Assembly (NCBI GenBank): GCA_900772475.1
Contig: CAAHEI010000090.1
Span: forward strand, 1-29,063
Direction of reading: 5' to 3'
Length of the DNA stretch: 29,063 bases
Source of the DNA: Clostridia bacterium
GTDB lineage: Bacteria; Bacillota; Clostridia; TANB77; CAG-465
Below, one piece after another: positions 21,264-29,060 of this stretch. A model generated the notes under the pieces. It did no database searches. It had not been told where the DNA came from and saw only the letters and a list, made by a program, of their open reading frames with translations. Numbering within the stretch: position 1 is the stretch's first letter; each line of letters opens with the position of its first letter. The translations under genes and the position numbers were made by a program.

Positions 21264-22508
21264 TTGGATAGTATCAAAAAAGAAGATATAGAAATTTTTA
21301 ATTACATAAATGATGAGAAAAAAAGGCAAGAAAATAACATAGAACTTATTGCTTCAGAAAATTTTGTAAGTAAAGCGGTATTAGAAGCTATGGGTTCAAT
21401 ACTTACGAATAAGTATGCTGAAGGATATTCAGGAAAAAGATATTATGGTGGTTGCGAAAATGTTGATAAAATTGAAACTCTTGCAATAAAAAGAGCTAAA
21501 GAGTTATTTAAAGCAGAACATGCAAATGTTCAACCACATAGTGGAAGTCAGGCTAATATGGCTGTATATATGGCAATGTTAAAACCTGGTGATACAGTAA
21601 TGGGAATGGATCTTTCAAATGGTGGACATTTAACTCATGGAAGTCCTGTAAATTTTTCTGGTAAGTTATATAACATTATTTCATATGGTATAACAGAAGA
21701 TGGGTATATTGATTATGAAGATGTATTAAATAAAGCAAGAGAATGTAATCCTAAAATGATAATTGCAGGTGCAAGTGCTTATCCTAGGAAAATAGATTTT
21801 GCTAAATTTAGAGAAATTGCCGATGAAGTAGGTGCTTATCTTATGGTGGATATGGCACATATTGCAGGACTTGTTTGTACTGGAGAACATATGTCACCAG
21901 TGCCATATGCAGATTTTGTTACATCTACAACACATAAAACTCTTAGGGGACCACGTGGTGGATTAATACTTTGTAAAGAGAAATATGCAAAACAAATAGA
22001 TAAAACTATATTTCCAGGAATTCAAGGAGGACCACTTGAACATATTATTGCAGCAAAAGCAATTTGTTTTAAAGAAGCTTTAGATCCTTCATTCAAAGAA
22101 TATATACATCAAGTTGTATTAAATTGTAAAACTCTTGCAGATGAGCTATTAAAAAGAGGATATAATTTAGTATCAGGTGGTACAGATAACCATTTAATGC
22201 TTATTAATCTTGTAAATAAAAAAATGACAGGAAAAGAAGCTGAAAACTTACTTCATAGTGTAAATATAACGGTAAATAAAAATGCTGTTCCAAATGATCC
22301 TGAAAGTCCTTTTGTAACAAGTGGTATAAGAGTGGGAACTGCAGCATGCACAACTAAGGGATTAAAAGAAGATGATATGAAAAAATTAGCAGAAGCTATG
22401 GATTTAGTATTATCTAAAAATATTTTAGAATTAGATGAAAAATCATTTGAAGAAAACATGGAAAAAGCAAAAGAAATTGTAAAAAAACTAACGGAAAAAT
22501 ATGTATAG
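21264..22508 (+). CDS. glyA: Serine hydroxymethyltransferase
   Basis: This PLP enzyme interconverts serine and glycine with tetrahydrofolate and supplies one-carbon units. The 414 residues match bacterial GlyA length. Landmarks are NIELIASENFVS (25-36), TNKYAEGYSGKRYYGG (48-63), HSGSQANMAVY, VDMAHIAGLV (195-204), and the PLP lysine in TTHKTLRGPRGG (Lys225). The start is TTG with GGGGTG at suitable spacing; no in-frame ATG competes. pgi follows after 10 bases with its own AGGAGG, so the two are cotranscribed, together with a membrane protein gene. It is divergent from a guanine-deaminase-like gene, which would tie one-carbon and purine metabolism if coregulated. Confidence 0.97.
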   Translation: MDSIKKEDIEIFNYINDEKKRQENNIELIASENFVSKAVLEAMGSILTNKYAEGYSGKRYYGGCENVDKIETLAIKRAKELFKAEHANVQPHSGSQANMAVYMAMLKPGDTVMGMDLSNGGHLTHGSPVNFSGKLYNIISYGITEDGYIDYEDVLNKARECNPKMIIAGASAYPRKIDFAKFREIADEVGAYLMVDMAHIAGLVCTGEHMSPVPYADFVTSTTHKTLRGPRGGLILCKEKYAKQIDKTIFPGIQGGPLEHIIAAKAICFKEALDPSFKEYIHQVVLNCKTLADELLKRGYNLVSGGTDNHLMLINLVNKKMTGKEAENLLHSVNITVNKNAVPNDPESPFVTSGIRVGTAACTTKGLKEDDMKKLAEAMDLVLSKNILELDEKSFEENMEKAKEIVKKLTEKYV

Positions 22509-22518
22509 GAGGTAGGTT

Positions 22519-23826
22519 ATGAAATCAATATCTTTAGATATTAAAGGAATTGCTCCCTATGTAAGTAAAGAGGAACAAGAGCTACTAGAACAAAAAGCTT
22601 ATGAAGCTCATGATATGCTAGAAAACAAAAGTGGAATGGGCAGAAATATGTTAGGATGGCTTAAATTACCTGAAAATAGAAATGACGAAGAAATAGATAG
22701 AATAAAAAATGCGGCAAATAGAATAAAAAAACAAGCAGATGTATTTATCGTTGTTGGAATTGGTGGATCATATTTAGGTGCAAAAGCTGTAATCGATTTA
22801 TTTAGTAGCCAGTTTTCAAATATGGAGTCATTAAATGATAGAAAACATCCACAGATTATTTTTGCAGGAAATAATATGAGTGCAAAGTATATATATGATT
22901 TAATTGAATATATAAAAGATAAAGATGTTGCAATAAATGTAATATCTAAATCTGGTACTACTTTAGAACCAGCAATGTCATTTAGAATACTTAGGATGTT
23001 TTTAGAAGAAAAATATGGAATAAGAGGGGCAGCACAAAGAATATATGTTACAACTGATGCAAATAAAGGTGTATTACATGACATTGCAGTTAAAAATGAA
23101 TATGAAATGTTTGTAATCCCTGATAATGTTGGAGGAAGATATTCAGTGCTTACTCCTGTAGGACTTCTTCCTATGGCAGTTGCAAATATTGACATAGATG
23201 ATATACTAGATGGAGCGTTATTTGCTTCTCATGTGTTTAATCAAAGAAATATTAATGCTAATGATTGTTACAAATATGCAATTATTCGTAATGTCCTATA
23301 TCAAAAAGGAAAAACGATCGAATTACTTGCAAGCTATGAGCCATCATTTAGGTATTTTATAGAATGGTATAAACAACTATTTGGTGAGAGTGAGGGAAAA
23401 GAGAATAAAGGAATTTTTCCAGCTGGAGTTAATTTTACAACTGACCTTCATTCAATGGGACAATTTATACAACAGGGAACAAGGAATATATTTGAAACTG
23501 TGATAAATGTGGAAATTGATAGAACATTTATAAAATTCCCAGAATATAGTGAAGATGATGATAATCTTAATTATTTATCTGGAAAAGAAATTGATCATAT
23601 AAATAAACAGGCTTATCTTGGTACATTAAAAGCTCATGTAGATGGTGGCGTACCGGTCATGGTAATAAATATGGAAGATGTATCAGAATATAATGTTGGT
23701 CAGCTTATATTTTTCTTTGAAAAAGCATGTGCAATAAGTGGATATATGTTAGGAGTAAATCCTTTTGATCAACCAGGTGTTGAAGCTTACAAGAAAAACA
23801 TGATGAGTTTATTAAAAAAGGATTAA
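22519..23826 (+). CDS. pgi: Glucose-6-phosphate isomerase
   Basis: The enzyme interconverts glucose 6-phosphate and fructose 6-phosphate in glycolysis. The 435 residues contain the sugar-phosphate isomerase motifs VVGIGGSYLGAKAV (about 77-90), VISKSGTTLEPAMSFR, GGRYSVLTPVGLLPMAV, the PAGVNFTTDLHSMGQF segment and the C-terminal NPFDQPGVEAYKKNM carrying the catalytic lysine. The length is that of the short bacterial type (about 450), as in other Firmicutes. AGGAGG lies seven bases before the ATG. It is second in the glyA operon; the next gene starts 25 bases downstream. Nothing unusual is seen. Confidence 0.97.
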   Translation: MKSISLDIKGIAPYVSKEEQELLEQKAYEAHDMLENKSGMGRNMLGWLKLPENRNDEEIDRIKNAANRIKKQADVFIVVGIGGSYLGAKAVIDLFSSQFSNMESLNDRKHPQIIFAGNNMSAKYIYDLIEYIKDKDVAINVISKSGTTLEPAMSFRILRMFLEEKYGIRGAAQRIYVTTDANKGVLHDIAVKNEYEMFVIPDNVGGRYSVLTPVGLLPMAVANIDIDDILDGALFASHVFNQRNINANDCYKYAIIRNVLYQKGKTIELLASYEPSFRYFIEWYKQLFGESEGKENKGIFPAGVNFTTDLHSMGQFIQQGTRNIFETVINVEIDRTFIKFPEYSEDDDNLNYLSGKEIDHINKQAYLGTLKAHVDGGVPVMVINMEDVSEYNVGQLIFFFEKACAISGYMLGVNPFDQPGVEAYKKNMMSLLKKD

Positions 23827-23851
23827 AGGTAAATATATAAAGGTGGTTAAA

Positions 23852-24370
23852 ATGAAGAAAAATGATATTATATTTTTAATCTGTGGTATTATTTTGTTAA
23901 TTGGTTCAATTACTTTTGTAATATACAGAATGTTTTTTGCGGATATTTGGTCTAAAAATGCAGATAAATTAAATAGAAATTTATGCAAATATGAAATAAA
24001 AAAAGGTGAAAGCGTATACGTTGGAGATATTAGAGAGGATATACCATTTGAGTGGGATACACTTTATACCTTTAAACCAGATGTACCTATTGAAAAAATA
24101 TATGAAGTTGTTGGATATAAATGGGATAAGATAACAAAAGCTACAAATAAAGGAATGAATCAACTTGTATTTCTAAAAGATGGACAAGTTGTGTGCTATG
24201 TATATGGTTTCCCAAGAGCTAGAAAGGTCTTCTTTGATTTTGGAGATTATGAAGGAGAATACTTTACATTAACTTCTAACGATGTACTTAATATGAATAT
24301 GAGCATGAATAAAAAAGGAATTAGGACTTTTGAATATATAAAACCAGATACAACAGATAATAACAGTTAG
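23852..24370 (+). CDS. Hypothetical single-pass membrane protein
   Basis: The 172-residue protein has one N-terminal transmembrane segment (about 6-29, IIFLICGIILLIGSITFVIY) followed by a soluble part of about 140 residues that would be outside the cell. Recognisable stretches are WSKNADKLNRNLCKYEIKKGESVYVGDI, EKIYEVVGYKWDKI, LVFLKDGQVVCYVYGFPRARKVFFDFG and EYFTLTSNDVLNM. I do not recognise a named family. It has no lipobox, so it is anchored by the TM segment. The ATG at 23852 is chosen because AAGGTGG precedes it; an in-frame GTG at 23843 lies within that site. It is the last gene of the glyA-pgi operon, ending about 40 bases before a terminator-like hairpin. Confidence 0.7.
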   Translation: MKKNDIIFLICGIILLIGSITFVIYRMFFADIWSKNADKLNRNLCKYEIKKGESVYVGDIREDIPFEWDTLYTFKPDVPIEKIYEVVGYKWDKITKATNKGMNQLVFLKDGQVVCYVYGFPRARKVFFDFGDYEGEYFTLTSNDVLNMNMSMNKKGIRTFEYIKPDTTDNNS

Positions 24371-24377
24371 ATATAAT

Positions 24378-24406
24378 TTGACGTATTTTGCATTAAAATA
24401 TTCATA
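24378..24406 (+). promoter_or_regulatory. Weak promoter candidate for asd
   Basis: TTGACG (24378-24383), 17 bases, TTCATA (24401-24406). A start near 24413 would place the whole hairpin at 24414-24446 at the very 5' end of the asd mRNA. The -10 box is poor. Confidence 0.35.
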
Positions 24407-24413
24407 AATGAAG

Positions 24414-24452
24414 GTCATCTCTAGTATATTGTTTACTAGAGGTGACTTTTTT
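24414..24452 (+). terminator. asd: Terminator-like hairpin enclosing the asd ribosome binding site
   Basis: GTCATCTCTAGTA (24414-24426) pairs with TACTAGAGGTGAC (24434-24446) over 13 bases with one G-T, loop TATTGTT, then six T's (24447-24452) running straight into the asd ATG. It has all features of an intrinsic terminator for the glyA-pgi transcript. The 3' arm contains AGAGGTGA, the only ribosome binding site for asd, so folding would also hide it. Confidence 0.75.
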
Positions 24453-25439
24453 ATGATAAGATGTGCAATAGTTGGTGCTACAGGAGTAGTTGGTAGGACG
24501 TTTCTTAAAGTTTTGGAAGAAAGAAATTTAAATATAGATGAATATGTTCTTTTAGCTTCAAGTAAATCTAAGGGTAAAAAGATAAAGTTTATGAATAAAG
24601 AATATGAAATTGAGGAGTTAACAGATAAATCTTTTGATAATAAAAGATTTGACTATGCTCTGTTTTCTGCAGGGGGAGAAATAAGTAAAAAGTTTTCACC
24701 TATTGCGGTAAAAAATGGCTGTACTGTAATTGATAATAGTAGTGCATTTAGGATGAAGGATGATGTTCCACTTGTTGTACCTGAGGTAAATATTGAAAGA
24801 GCATATGAAAATAACGGGATAATTGCTAATCCAAATTGTTCTACAATTCAGGCTGTTATACCACTTAATATATTAAATAAATATTATAAAATAAAAAGAA
24901 TTGTGTATTCTACTTATCAGGCTGTATCTGGTGCTGGATTAAATGGAATTGAAGATTTAAAAAATAATACTAAAAATAAATTTAAGTATTCAATTCGTAA
25001 TAATTGTATTCCTCAAATAGACATATTTTTAGAAAATGATTATACTAAAGAGGAGATGAAGATGATTGAGGAAACACGAAAAATACTTGGTATAAAAGAC
25101 CTAAATATAACTGCTACGTGCGTAAGAGTTCCTGTTTTAAATTGTCATGGAGAAAGTATAAATGTAGAATTTGAAGAAGAATTTGATATGCAAGAGTTAA
25201 AACAAAATTTATGTAGAGAAGAAATGATAGTATTACTAGATGATCCTAAGAAGGAAATATATCCTATTCAAACATTTGTAGATGGAAAAGATGAAGTTTT
25301 TGTTGGAAGAATAAGAAGAGATTATAGTGTAAAAAGTGGAATAAACATGTGGTGTGTTGCTGATAATATTAGAAAAGGAGCGGCTACTAATGCTGTTCAA
25401 ATTCTTGAAAAATTAATAGGAAAAAGACTTGGAAAATAA
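24453..25439 (+). CDS. asd: Aspartate-semialdehyde dehydrogenase
   Basis: The enzyme reduces aspartyl phosphate to aspartate semialdehyde for lysine/DAP, threonine and methionine synthesis. The 328 residues start MIRCAIVGATGVVGRTFL (NADP-binding Rossmann loop, GATGVVG at 8-14). They carry ALFSAGGEISK, VIDNSSAFRM, the catalytic Cys129 in ANPNCSTIQ and YQAVSGAGLNG. The start at 24453 gives the canonical family N-terminus and follows AGAGGTGA by seven bases; an upstream ATG at 24408 would add 15 residues encoded by a hairpin. No lysine riboswitch is present. The hairpin overlapping the ribosome binding site suggests translational control or readthrough from the glyA operon. It ends in its own terminator. 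Confidence 0.96.
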   Translation: MIRCAIVGATGVVGRTFLKVLEERNLNIDEYVLLASSKSKGKKIKFMNKEYEIEELTDKSFDNKRFDYALFSAGGEISKKFSPIAVKNGCTVIDNSSAFRMKDDVPLVVPEVNIERAYENNGIIANPNCSTIQAVIPLNILNKYYKIKRIVYSTYQAVSGAGLNGIEDLKNNTKNKFKYSIRNNCIPQIDIFLENDYTKEEMKMIEETRKILGIKDLNITATCVRVPVLNCHGESINVEFEEEFDMQELKQNLCREEMIVLLDDPKKEIYPIQTFVDGKDEVFVGRIRRDYSVKSGINMWCVADNIRKGAATNAVQILEKLIGKRLGK

Positions 25440-25453
25440 TCCAAGTCTTTTAA
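25422..25453. terminator. Terminator overlapping the asd 3' end
   Basis: AAAAGACTTGGA (25422-25433) and TCCAAGTCTTTT (25440-25451), 12 perfect pairs; the loop AAATAA holds the asd stop codon. It can also act on the reverse strand for the convergent hypothetical gene ending at 25481. Confidence 0.8.
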
Positions 25454-25480
25454 AGTTATTTAAAGTCTTTTAAGTGTACC

Positions 25481-25876
25481 TTATATAAGTACTTTAGTTT
25501 TTGAATTTAAAAACGCTTTCGGAAGCTTTGTTTTATTTATAATTTTTGTGCCATAAAATGAATCAAAATAGTAATTGGTGTTAAAATTTGATTTTTCAAG
25601 TTCAACTACAATTATATACTCAAAAGAAGCCCAAGCCTGTTTTGATTTAATTGCAACTTTTGTAATTCTATATTTTTTTACTTTCATATTTTTAAATGAA
25701 AGTAAAAAGTGTGGAAATCTTTCAGAAAATATAACATATGTATTTTTTTTGTTACATTTTTTTGGAAGTGGAATGAAACCTTCATTTTGTGTAAACCACA
25801 GTGCCTGTTCCAATGTAAGAAGCGTATTTTTCTGAATAAAATCAAAGTAATCTTTTGTGAAATTTACAGTCTGCAT
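25481..25876 (-). CDS. Hypothetical protein, 131 residues
   Basis: I do not recognise this protein. It starts MQTVNFTKDYFDFIQKNTLLTLEQALWFT, continues EGFIPLPKKCNKKNTYVIFSERFPHFLLSF, then has a very basic strand-rich centre (KNMKVKKYRITKVAIKSKQAWASFEYIIVVELE) and ends FLNSKTKVLI. It has no membrane segment or signal peptide and is expected to be cytoplasmic and basic. A consensus promoter with extended -10 lies about 50 bases upstream and AAAGGA precedes the ATG by about nine bases, so it is a real monocistronic gene. Function cannot be inferred from neighbours. Confidence 0.7.
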   Translation of the reverse strand: MQTVNFTKDYFDFIQKNTLLTLEQALWFTQNEGFIPLPKKCNKKNTYVIFSERFPHFLLSFKNMKVKKYRITKVAIKSKQAWASFEYIIVVELEKSNFNTNYYFDSFYGTKIINKTKLPKAFLNSKTKVLI

Positions 25877-25926
25877 AATGATTATCCTTTCTTATTAAAG
25901 TTTAGGTTGTGTATTCGAATAACATA

Positions 25927-25955
25927 ATTATAACATGGTAAATTGTTATTGTCAA
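25927..25955 (-). promoter_or_regulatory. Consensus promoter of the 131-residue hypothetical gene
   Basis: Reverse strand: TTGACA (25950-25955), exactly 17 bases ending TGT, then TATAAT (25927-25932), so the -10 box is also of the extended TGnTATAAT type. The leader is about 44 bases. Confidence 0.85.
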
Positions 25956-25981
25956 TGTAATATATGTTTAGTAGATGAGCA

Positions 25982-26635
25982 CTATTTTACTTTATCATAT
26001 ACTATTTTTTGATTTTCAAAAATTGAATTTATTTTTGAATCAGGATAATACTTGTCAACTATTTTGGATAAAATATTTTGTGGAGGAACATTAAAATATC
26101 TTTGCTTTTTTCTATACAATGCAATACTTGTAATAGATATATTAAATATCATAAAAATAATTAGTATATATGATGTAACTTTAAATTGAATTTTAGGATA
26201 ATTAAATATAAATTTTTGTATATATGGCATAAAAAATTTACATGAAATTATACCCAGAAAGCCCCAGCCAAGTGAATATAGAAGGGCTATTCTTCCATTT
26301 ATATTTAAAGAAGTAAATGAATAATCCCATGATAATATTCCAAATAAATATTCTTGCATAAAAGAGTAAAAATATTCTACTATACTACCAAATAAAGTTG
26401 TAAGTATAAATATCATGGAGATACTTTTGAAGCTGTTTGAAATATATAAAAATACTATTGCACCAATTCCATATACAGGCATAAACGGGCCAAATAAAAG
26501 TTCTTGTTTATTTATTATATGACCAAACTGAAAATAACTTAAAATACTTTCATATGTAAATCCAAATACAGAACCTATAAAAAACACCCAAAAATATGTA
26601 TAAAAATTGCATTTTTTTATTTTCTTTTCTTCCAT
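25982..26635 (-). CDS. CmpB-family (putative ABC-transporter type IV) membrane protein, copy 1
   Basis: The 217-residue protein has about five to six hydrophobic segments and the two signatures of the CmpB family: LLFGPFMPVYGIGA (46-59) and WDYSFTSLNINGR followed by LGWGFLG (103-128). The family is annotated as a putative ABC-transporter type IV component, but no ATPase is nearby and the function is not established. A charged tail of about 40 residues (KKQRYFNVPP to KIVYDKVK) follows the last membrane segment. GGTGATT lies upstream of the ATG. It is divergent from tspO. A paralogue (27267-27881) lies on the other side of tspO, with the conserved motifs kept but the rest diverged. Confidence 0.8.
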   Translation of the reverse strand: MEEKKIKKCNFYTYFWVFFIGSVFGFTYESILSYFQFGHIINKQELLFGPFMPVYGIGAIVFLYISNSFKSISMIFILTTLFGSIVEYFYSFMQEYLFGILSWDYSFTSLNINGRIALLYSLGWGFLGIISCKFFMPYIQKFIFNYPKIQFKVTSYILIIFMIFNISITSIALYRKKQRYFNVPPQNILSKIVDKYYPDSKINSIFENQKIVYDKVK

Positions 26636-26759
26636 AAGACAATCACCAAATATATATTATTTATTTTTTGTAAATAAATTCATTTTATTCAAGTTTGAAA
26701 TTAAAATAAATGAATAAGAAAAAAAAGAGAGAATATAATAATAGTAGGTGAGATTATAT

Positions 26760-27224
26760 ATGGATAAGAAAAAAATATGGTATATAGTAATAAGTATACT
26801 TATACCAGTTTTTATAGGCTTTCTTGGAAGTTTACTTGGTGGTTCAATGTCACTTTTTGATAACATTAAAAAGCCGGTGTTTGCTCCATCTGCAATTTTA
26901 TTTCCAATAGCATGGGGAATACTTTATATACTTATGGGAATATCATCGTATTTAGTATATGAAAGTGATAGTGAGTATAAAAAAACAGGTTTAATATTTT
27001 ACGCCATACAATTAATAGTAAATGCACTTTGGACTATGATTTTCTTTAGATTTGAAAATTTCTTATTTGCATTTATTTGGCTATTATTACTATTATTACT
27101 TGTTTTGGTCATGATGTATTATTTTTATAAATCAAATAAAATAGCTTTCTATTTACAAATACCATATGTTTTATGGCTTGTATATGCAATTATTTTAAAT
27201 TATTCTATATATGTATTAAATTAA
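26760..27224 (+). CDS. tspO: TspO/MBR family membrane protein
   Basis: The 154-residue protein has five transmembrane segments and the TspO signature in order: IKKPVFAPSAILFPIAWGILYILMG split over loop 1 and TM2 (about 36-60), NALWTMIFFRFEN (TM3) and PYVLWLVYAIILNYSI (TM5). The last is part of the tetrapyrrole/cholesterol-recognition region. TspO proteins bind porphyrins and other tetrapyrroles; their physiological task in anaerobic Firmicutes is unclear. The ATG at 26760 follows AGGTGAG; a GTG at 26748 in frame lies in that site. A TATAAT at 26734-26739 may be its -10, but no -35 is clear. It lies between two CmpB-family genes, which is the only contextual hint. Confidence 0.88.
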   Translation: MDKKKIWYIVISILIPVFIGFLGSLLGGSMSLFDNIKKPVFAPSAILFPIAWGILYILMGISSYLVYESDSEYKKTGLIFYAIQLIVNALWTMIFFRFENFLFAFIWLLLLLLLVLVMMYYFYKSNKIAFYLQIPYVLWLVYAIILNYSIYVLN

Positions 27225-27247
27225 AAATATATATAATTTACAAGGAA

Positions 27248-27268
27248 AAAGACGGCATTGCCGTCTTT
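27248..27268. terminator. Bidirectional terminator between tspO and CmpB copy 2
   Basis: AAAGACGGC (27248-27256), loop ATT, GCCGTCTTT (27260-27268): nine perfect pairs with a G+C-rich core, unusual in this AT-rich DNA. It overlaps the stop codon of the convergent CmpB gene. Confidence 0.8.
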
Positions 27269-27881
27269 AAATATTTGGATTAACCATTTTATATAACACT
27301 TCAGGATTTAAACTTATATTTAGTGTAGATATTCCAAAATCTAGAACATATATAAATGCAATTATTATTGCAAGTCTTTTTACAAAAGAAAGTGGGATTA
27401 GTGAAATTATTTTAAGTAAAATTGGTTGAATTAAATATAAATAAATAGTTCCAAGAATTCCCCATCCGATTAGTATTGGAACTGTAGTATAGTCTAGAAT
27501 TTCAAGAAATTCACCATCGTAGTTCCACATTTGTGTATTGAAAACATATTTTAATATTAATCCACTTAAAAGTTCAAAAGCACCAAGTATTATTGCTGCA
27601 GTTATAAATGTATAGACAATATTATTTTTAGTTGTTTTTACGTTATAAAATAGAAGGTATAAAATAATTCCACCTATTCCGTAAATAGAACAAAATGGTC
27701 CATATAAGATTCCTCTATCCATTATATAACCAAATTTAAAGTAACAAAAAATCACTTCAAATCCCCAGCCTAGAAATGAACAGATAATAAAAATATATAT
27801 CATATTTATTAATGATATTTTTTTATCATTTATTCTATCAACTTTATACGATATGTTAATTACTTTTGGAAGTTTTTTCAT
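27267..27881 (-). CDS. CmpB-family (putative ABC-transporter type IV) membrane protein, copy 2
   Basis: The 204-residue protein shares the family signatures with the gene at 25982-26635. They are FLGWGFEVIFCYFKFGYIMDRG, ILYGPFCSIYGIGG (58-71), and MWNYDGEFLEI followed by IGWGILGTIYLYLIQP (138-153). Six hydrophobic segments are likely. It differs from copy 1 in having a longer basic N-terminus (KKLPKVINISYKVDRINDKK) and no charged C-terminal tail. Its ATG overlaps the stop of the upstream pseudouridine synthase gene (ATGA), so translation should be coupled. No ribosome binding site of its own is needed, and none is clear. Function of the family is unknown. Confidence 0.82.
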   Translation of the reverse strand: MKKLPKVINISYKVDRINDKKISLINMIYIFIICSFLGWGFEVIFCYFKFGYIMDRGILYGPFCSIYGIGGIILYLLFYNVKTTKNNIVYTFITAAIILGAFELLSGLILKYVFNTQMWNYDGEFLEILDYTTVPILIGWGILGTIYLYLIQPILLKIISLIPLSFVKRLAIIIAFIYVLDFGISTLNISLNPEVLYKMVNPNI

Positions 27882-28786
27882 AAATTGTCTCCTATATAAT
27901 TTGAATAATAACTTTTATCGAGTATAATATCCTTGTTATTTAAGTAAGAAAGCTTAGAAGAACTATCAAAATTAAATTTATATTTTACAGCAAAAAGAAG
28001 CTGTCTATATTTGTTAAATTTTTTATTTATCTCGTTTTTACCATATTTTGAATCCCCTATAATAGGATGAAAAATATTTGATAAAACGGCACGTATTTGA
28101 TGAGTCTTTCCATTATGTATAAAAACTTTTAGTATAGAGTAATCTCTTTTTGTATTAGTATATATAACTTCATAGGATGTTGTGATACTTTTTAAGCTAT
28201 TTTTTTCATTATTCTTTTCATATATTTTAGATATTCCATCTTTTTTATTTAGAGATATATACTGGTTTAATGTTTCTTCTTTATTTTTAAAGTTACTACC
28301 TGAAACGTATGCTATATATTCCTTAATTATACTGTTATTTTTAAAACCAGATAGTATACTTGCATATGCTACATCATTTTTTGCAAATATCACAAGGCCT
28401 GCAGTATTTCTATCTAGACGGTGACATATAATATAGTTTGGATTTTCTTTTTTTACTAAGCTTTCTAAAGTTGGTTCATCCGAATTTTTTGTTTCATCAT
28501 TAGATAAAATACCTTGGGGTTTAAATATTATTGCAATGTTTTGATCATCATAAATATAATCTAACTTTTGAGGAAGATTAAAGAGGATATTATCTGATAT
28601 ATATAACTTGATTTCATCTTTATCATTTAAAATTATATCTTTATTTACTCTTTTTTCATTAATTTTTATATCTTTATTTCTTAAGAATTTAAAAAACTTT
28701 CCTTTACTTAAATTTGGGAATGTTTTAAAGATGTAATTAGATAAGTATGTTTTTTTATTTATATTTTTTACAATTATAGTTCTCAT
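27878..28786 (-). CDS. RluA-family pseudouridine synthase
   Basis: The 302-residue enzyme isomerises uridine in rRNA or tRNA. An S4-like RNA-binding segment (about 13-65) precedes the catalytic domain, which has HRLDRNTAG (122-130, catalytic Asp125), FKPQGIL (88-94) and the NGKTHQIRAVL motif. Target specificity (RluC, RluD or an RluD-like paralogue) cannot be assigned. There is no Shine-Dalgarno sequence before the ATG, and the predicted promoter places transcription initiation exactly on the A of that ATG, so the mRNA may be leaderless. The N-terminus MRTIIVKNINKKTYL aligns with family N-termini, which supports this start. It ends in TGA, the only TGA terminator I found among intact genes, overlapping the next ATG. 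Confidence 0.9.
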   Translation of the reverse strand: MRTIIVKNINKKTYLSNYIFKTFPNLSKGKFFKFLRNKDIKINEKRVNKDIILNDKDEIKLYISDNILFNLPQKLDYIYDDQNIAIIFKPQGILSNDETKNSDEPTLESLVKKENPNYIICHRLDRNTAGLVIFAKNDVAYASILSGFKNNSIIKEYIAYVSGSNFKNKEETLNQYISLNKKDGISKIYEKNNEKNSLKSITTSYEVIYTNTKRDYSILKVFIHNGKTHQIRAVLSNIFHPIIGDSKYGKNEINKKFNKYRQLLFAVKYKFNFDSSSKLSYLNNKDIILDKSYYSNYIGDNL

Positions 28787-28792
28787 ATAAAT

Positions 28793-28821
28793 ATTATACC
28801 GTTATTTTATCGAAATTGCAA
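28793..28821 (-). promoter_or_regulatory. Promoter of the pseudouridine synthase gene, apparently leaderless
   Basis: Reverse strand: TTGCAA (28816-28821), 17 bases, TATAAT (28793-28798). A start seven bases beyond the -10 falls on 28786, the first base of the ATG. Confidence 0.5.
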
Positions 28822-28977
28822 GAAATATGTTAACTATATTTTAGATGGGGTTATATTAAAGTTAATATTTAGCTTTCTAAAGTTCAAATTTGTGTTACTA
28901 TTCAGAGTATAATTAACTAAAAATACAAAATTAATTTCTATTAGCAATATAACATACAAAAAAATTATATATAGTTA

Positions 28978-29006
28978 TTGAAAAAAGTTTAAATATACAA
29001 TATAAT
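28978..29006 (+). promoter_or_regulatory. Promoter of the gene beginning at the window end
   Basis: TTGAAA (28978-28983), 17 bases, TATAAT (29001-29006), giving a start near 29013 and a leader of about 48 bases before the ATG at 29061. Between 28822 and 28977 I see nothing I can name. Confidence 0.6.
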
Positions 29007-29060
29007 AAAAATACGTACTAGTTCTATGTAAAAAACTAAAGAAAGAGAGGAAAAAGGTAT

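Noticed and set aside
24371..24452. Lysine riboswitch for asd
   Set aside because: The space is far too short for an L-box and none of its conserved core is present; only one hairpin exists.
2116..28424. Many long open frames opposite or within real genes (for example opposite sufB, glyA and pgi)
   Set aside because: They lack ribosome binding sites, have implausible composition, and lie antisense to genes with complete family motifs.
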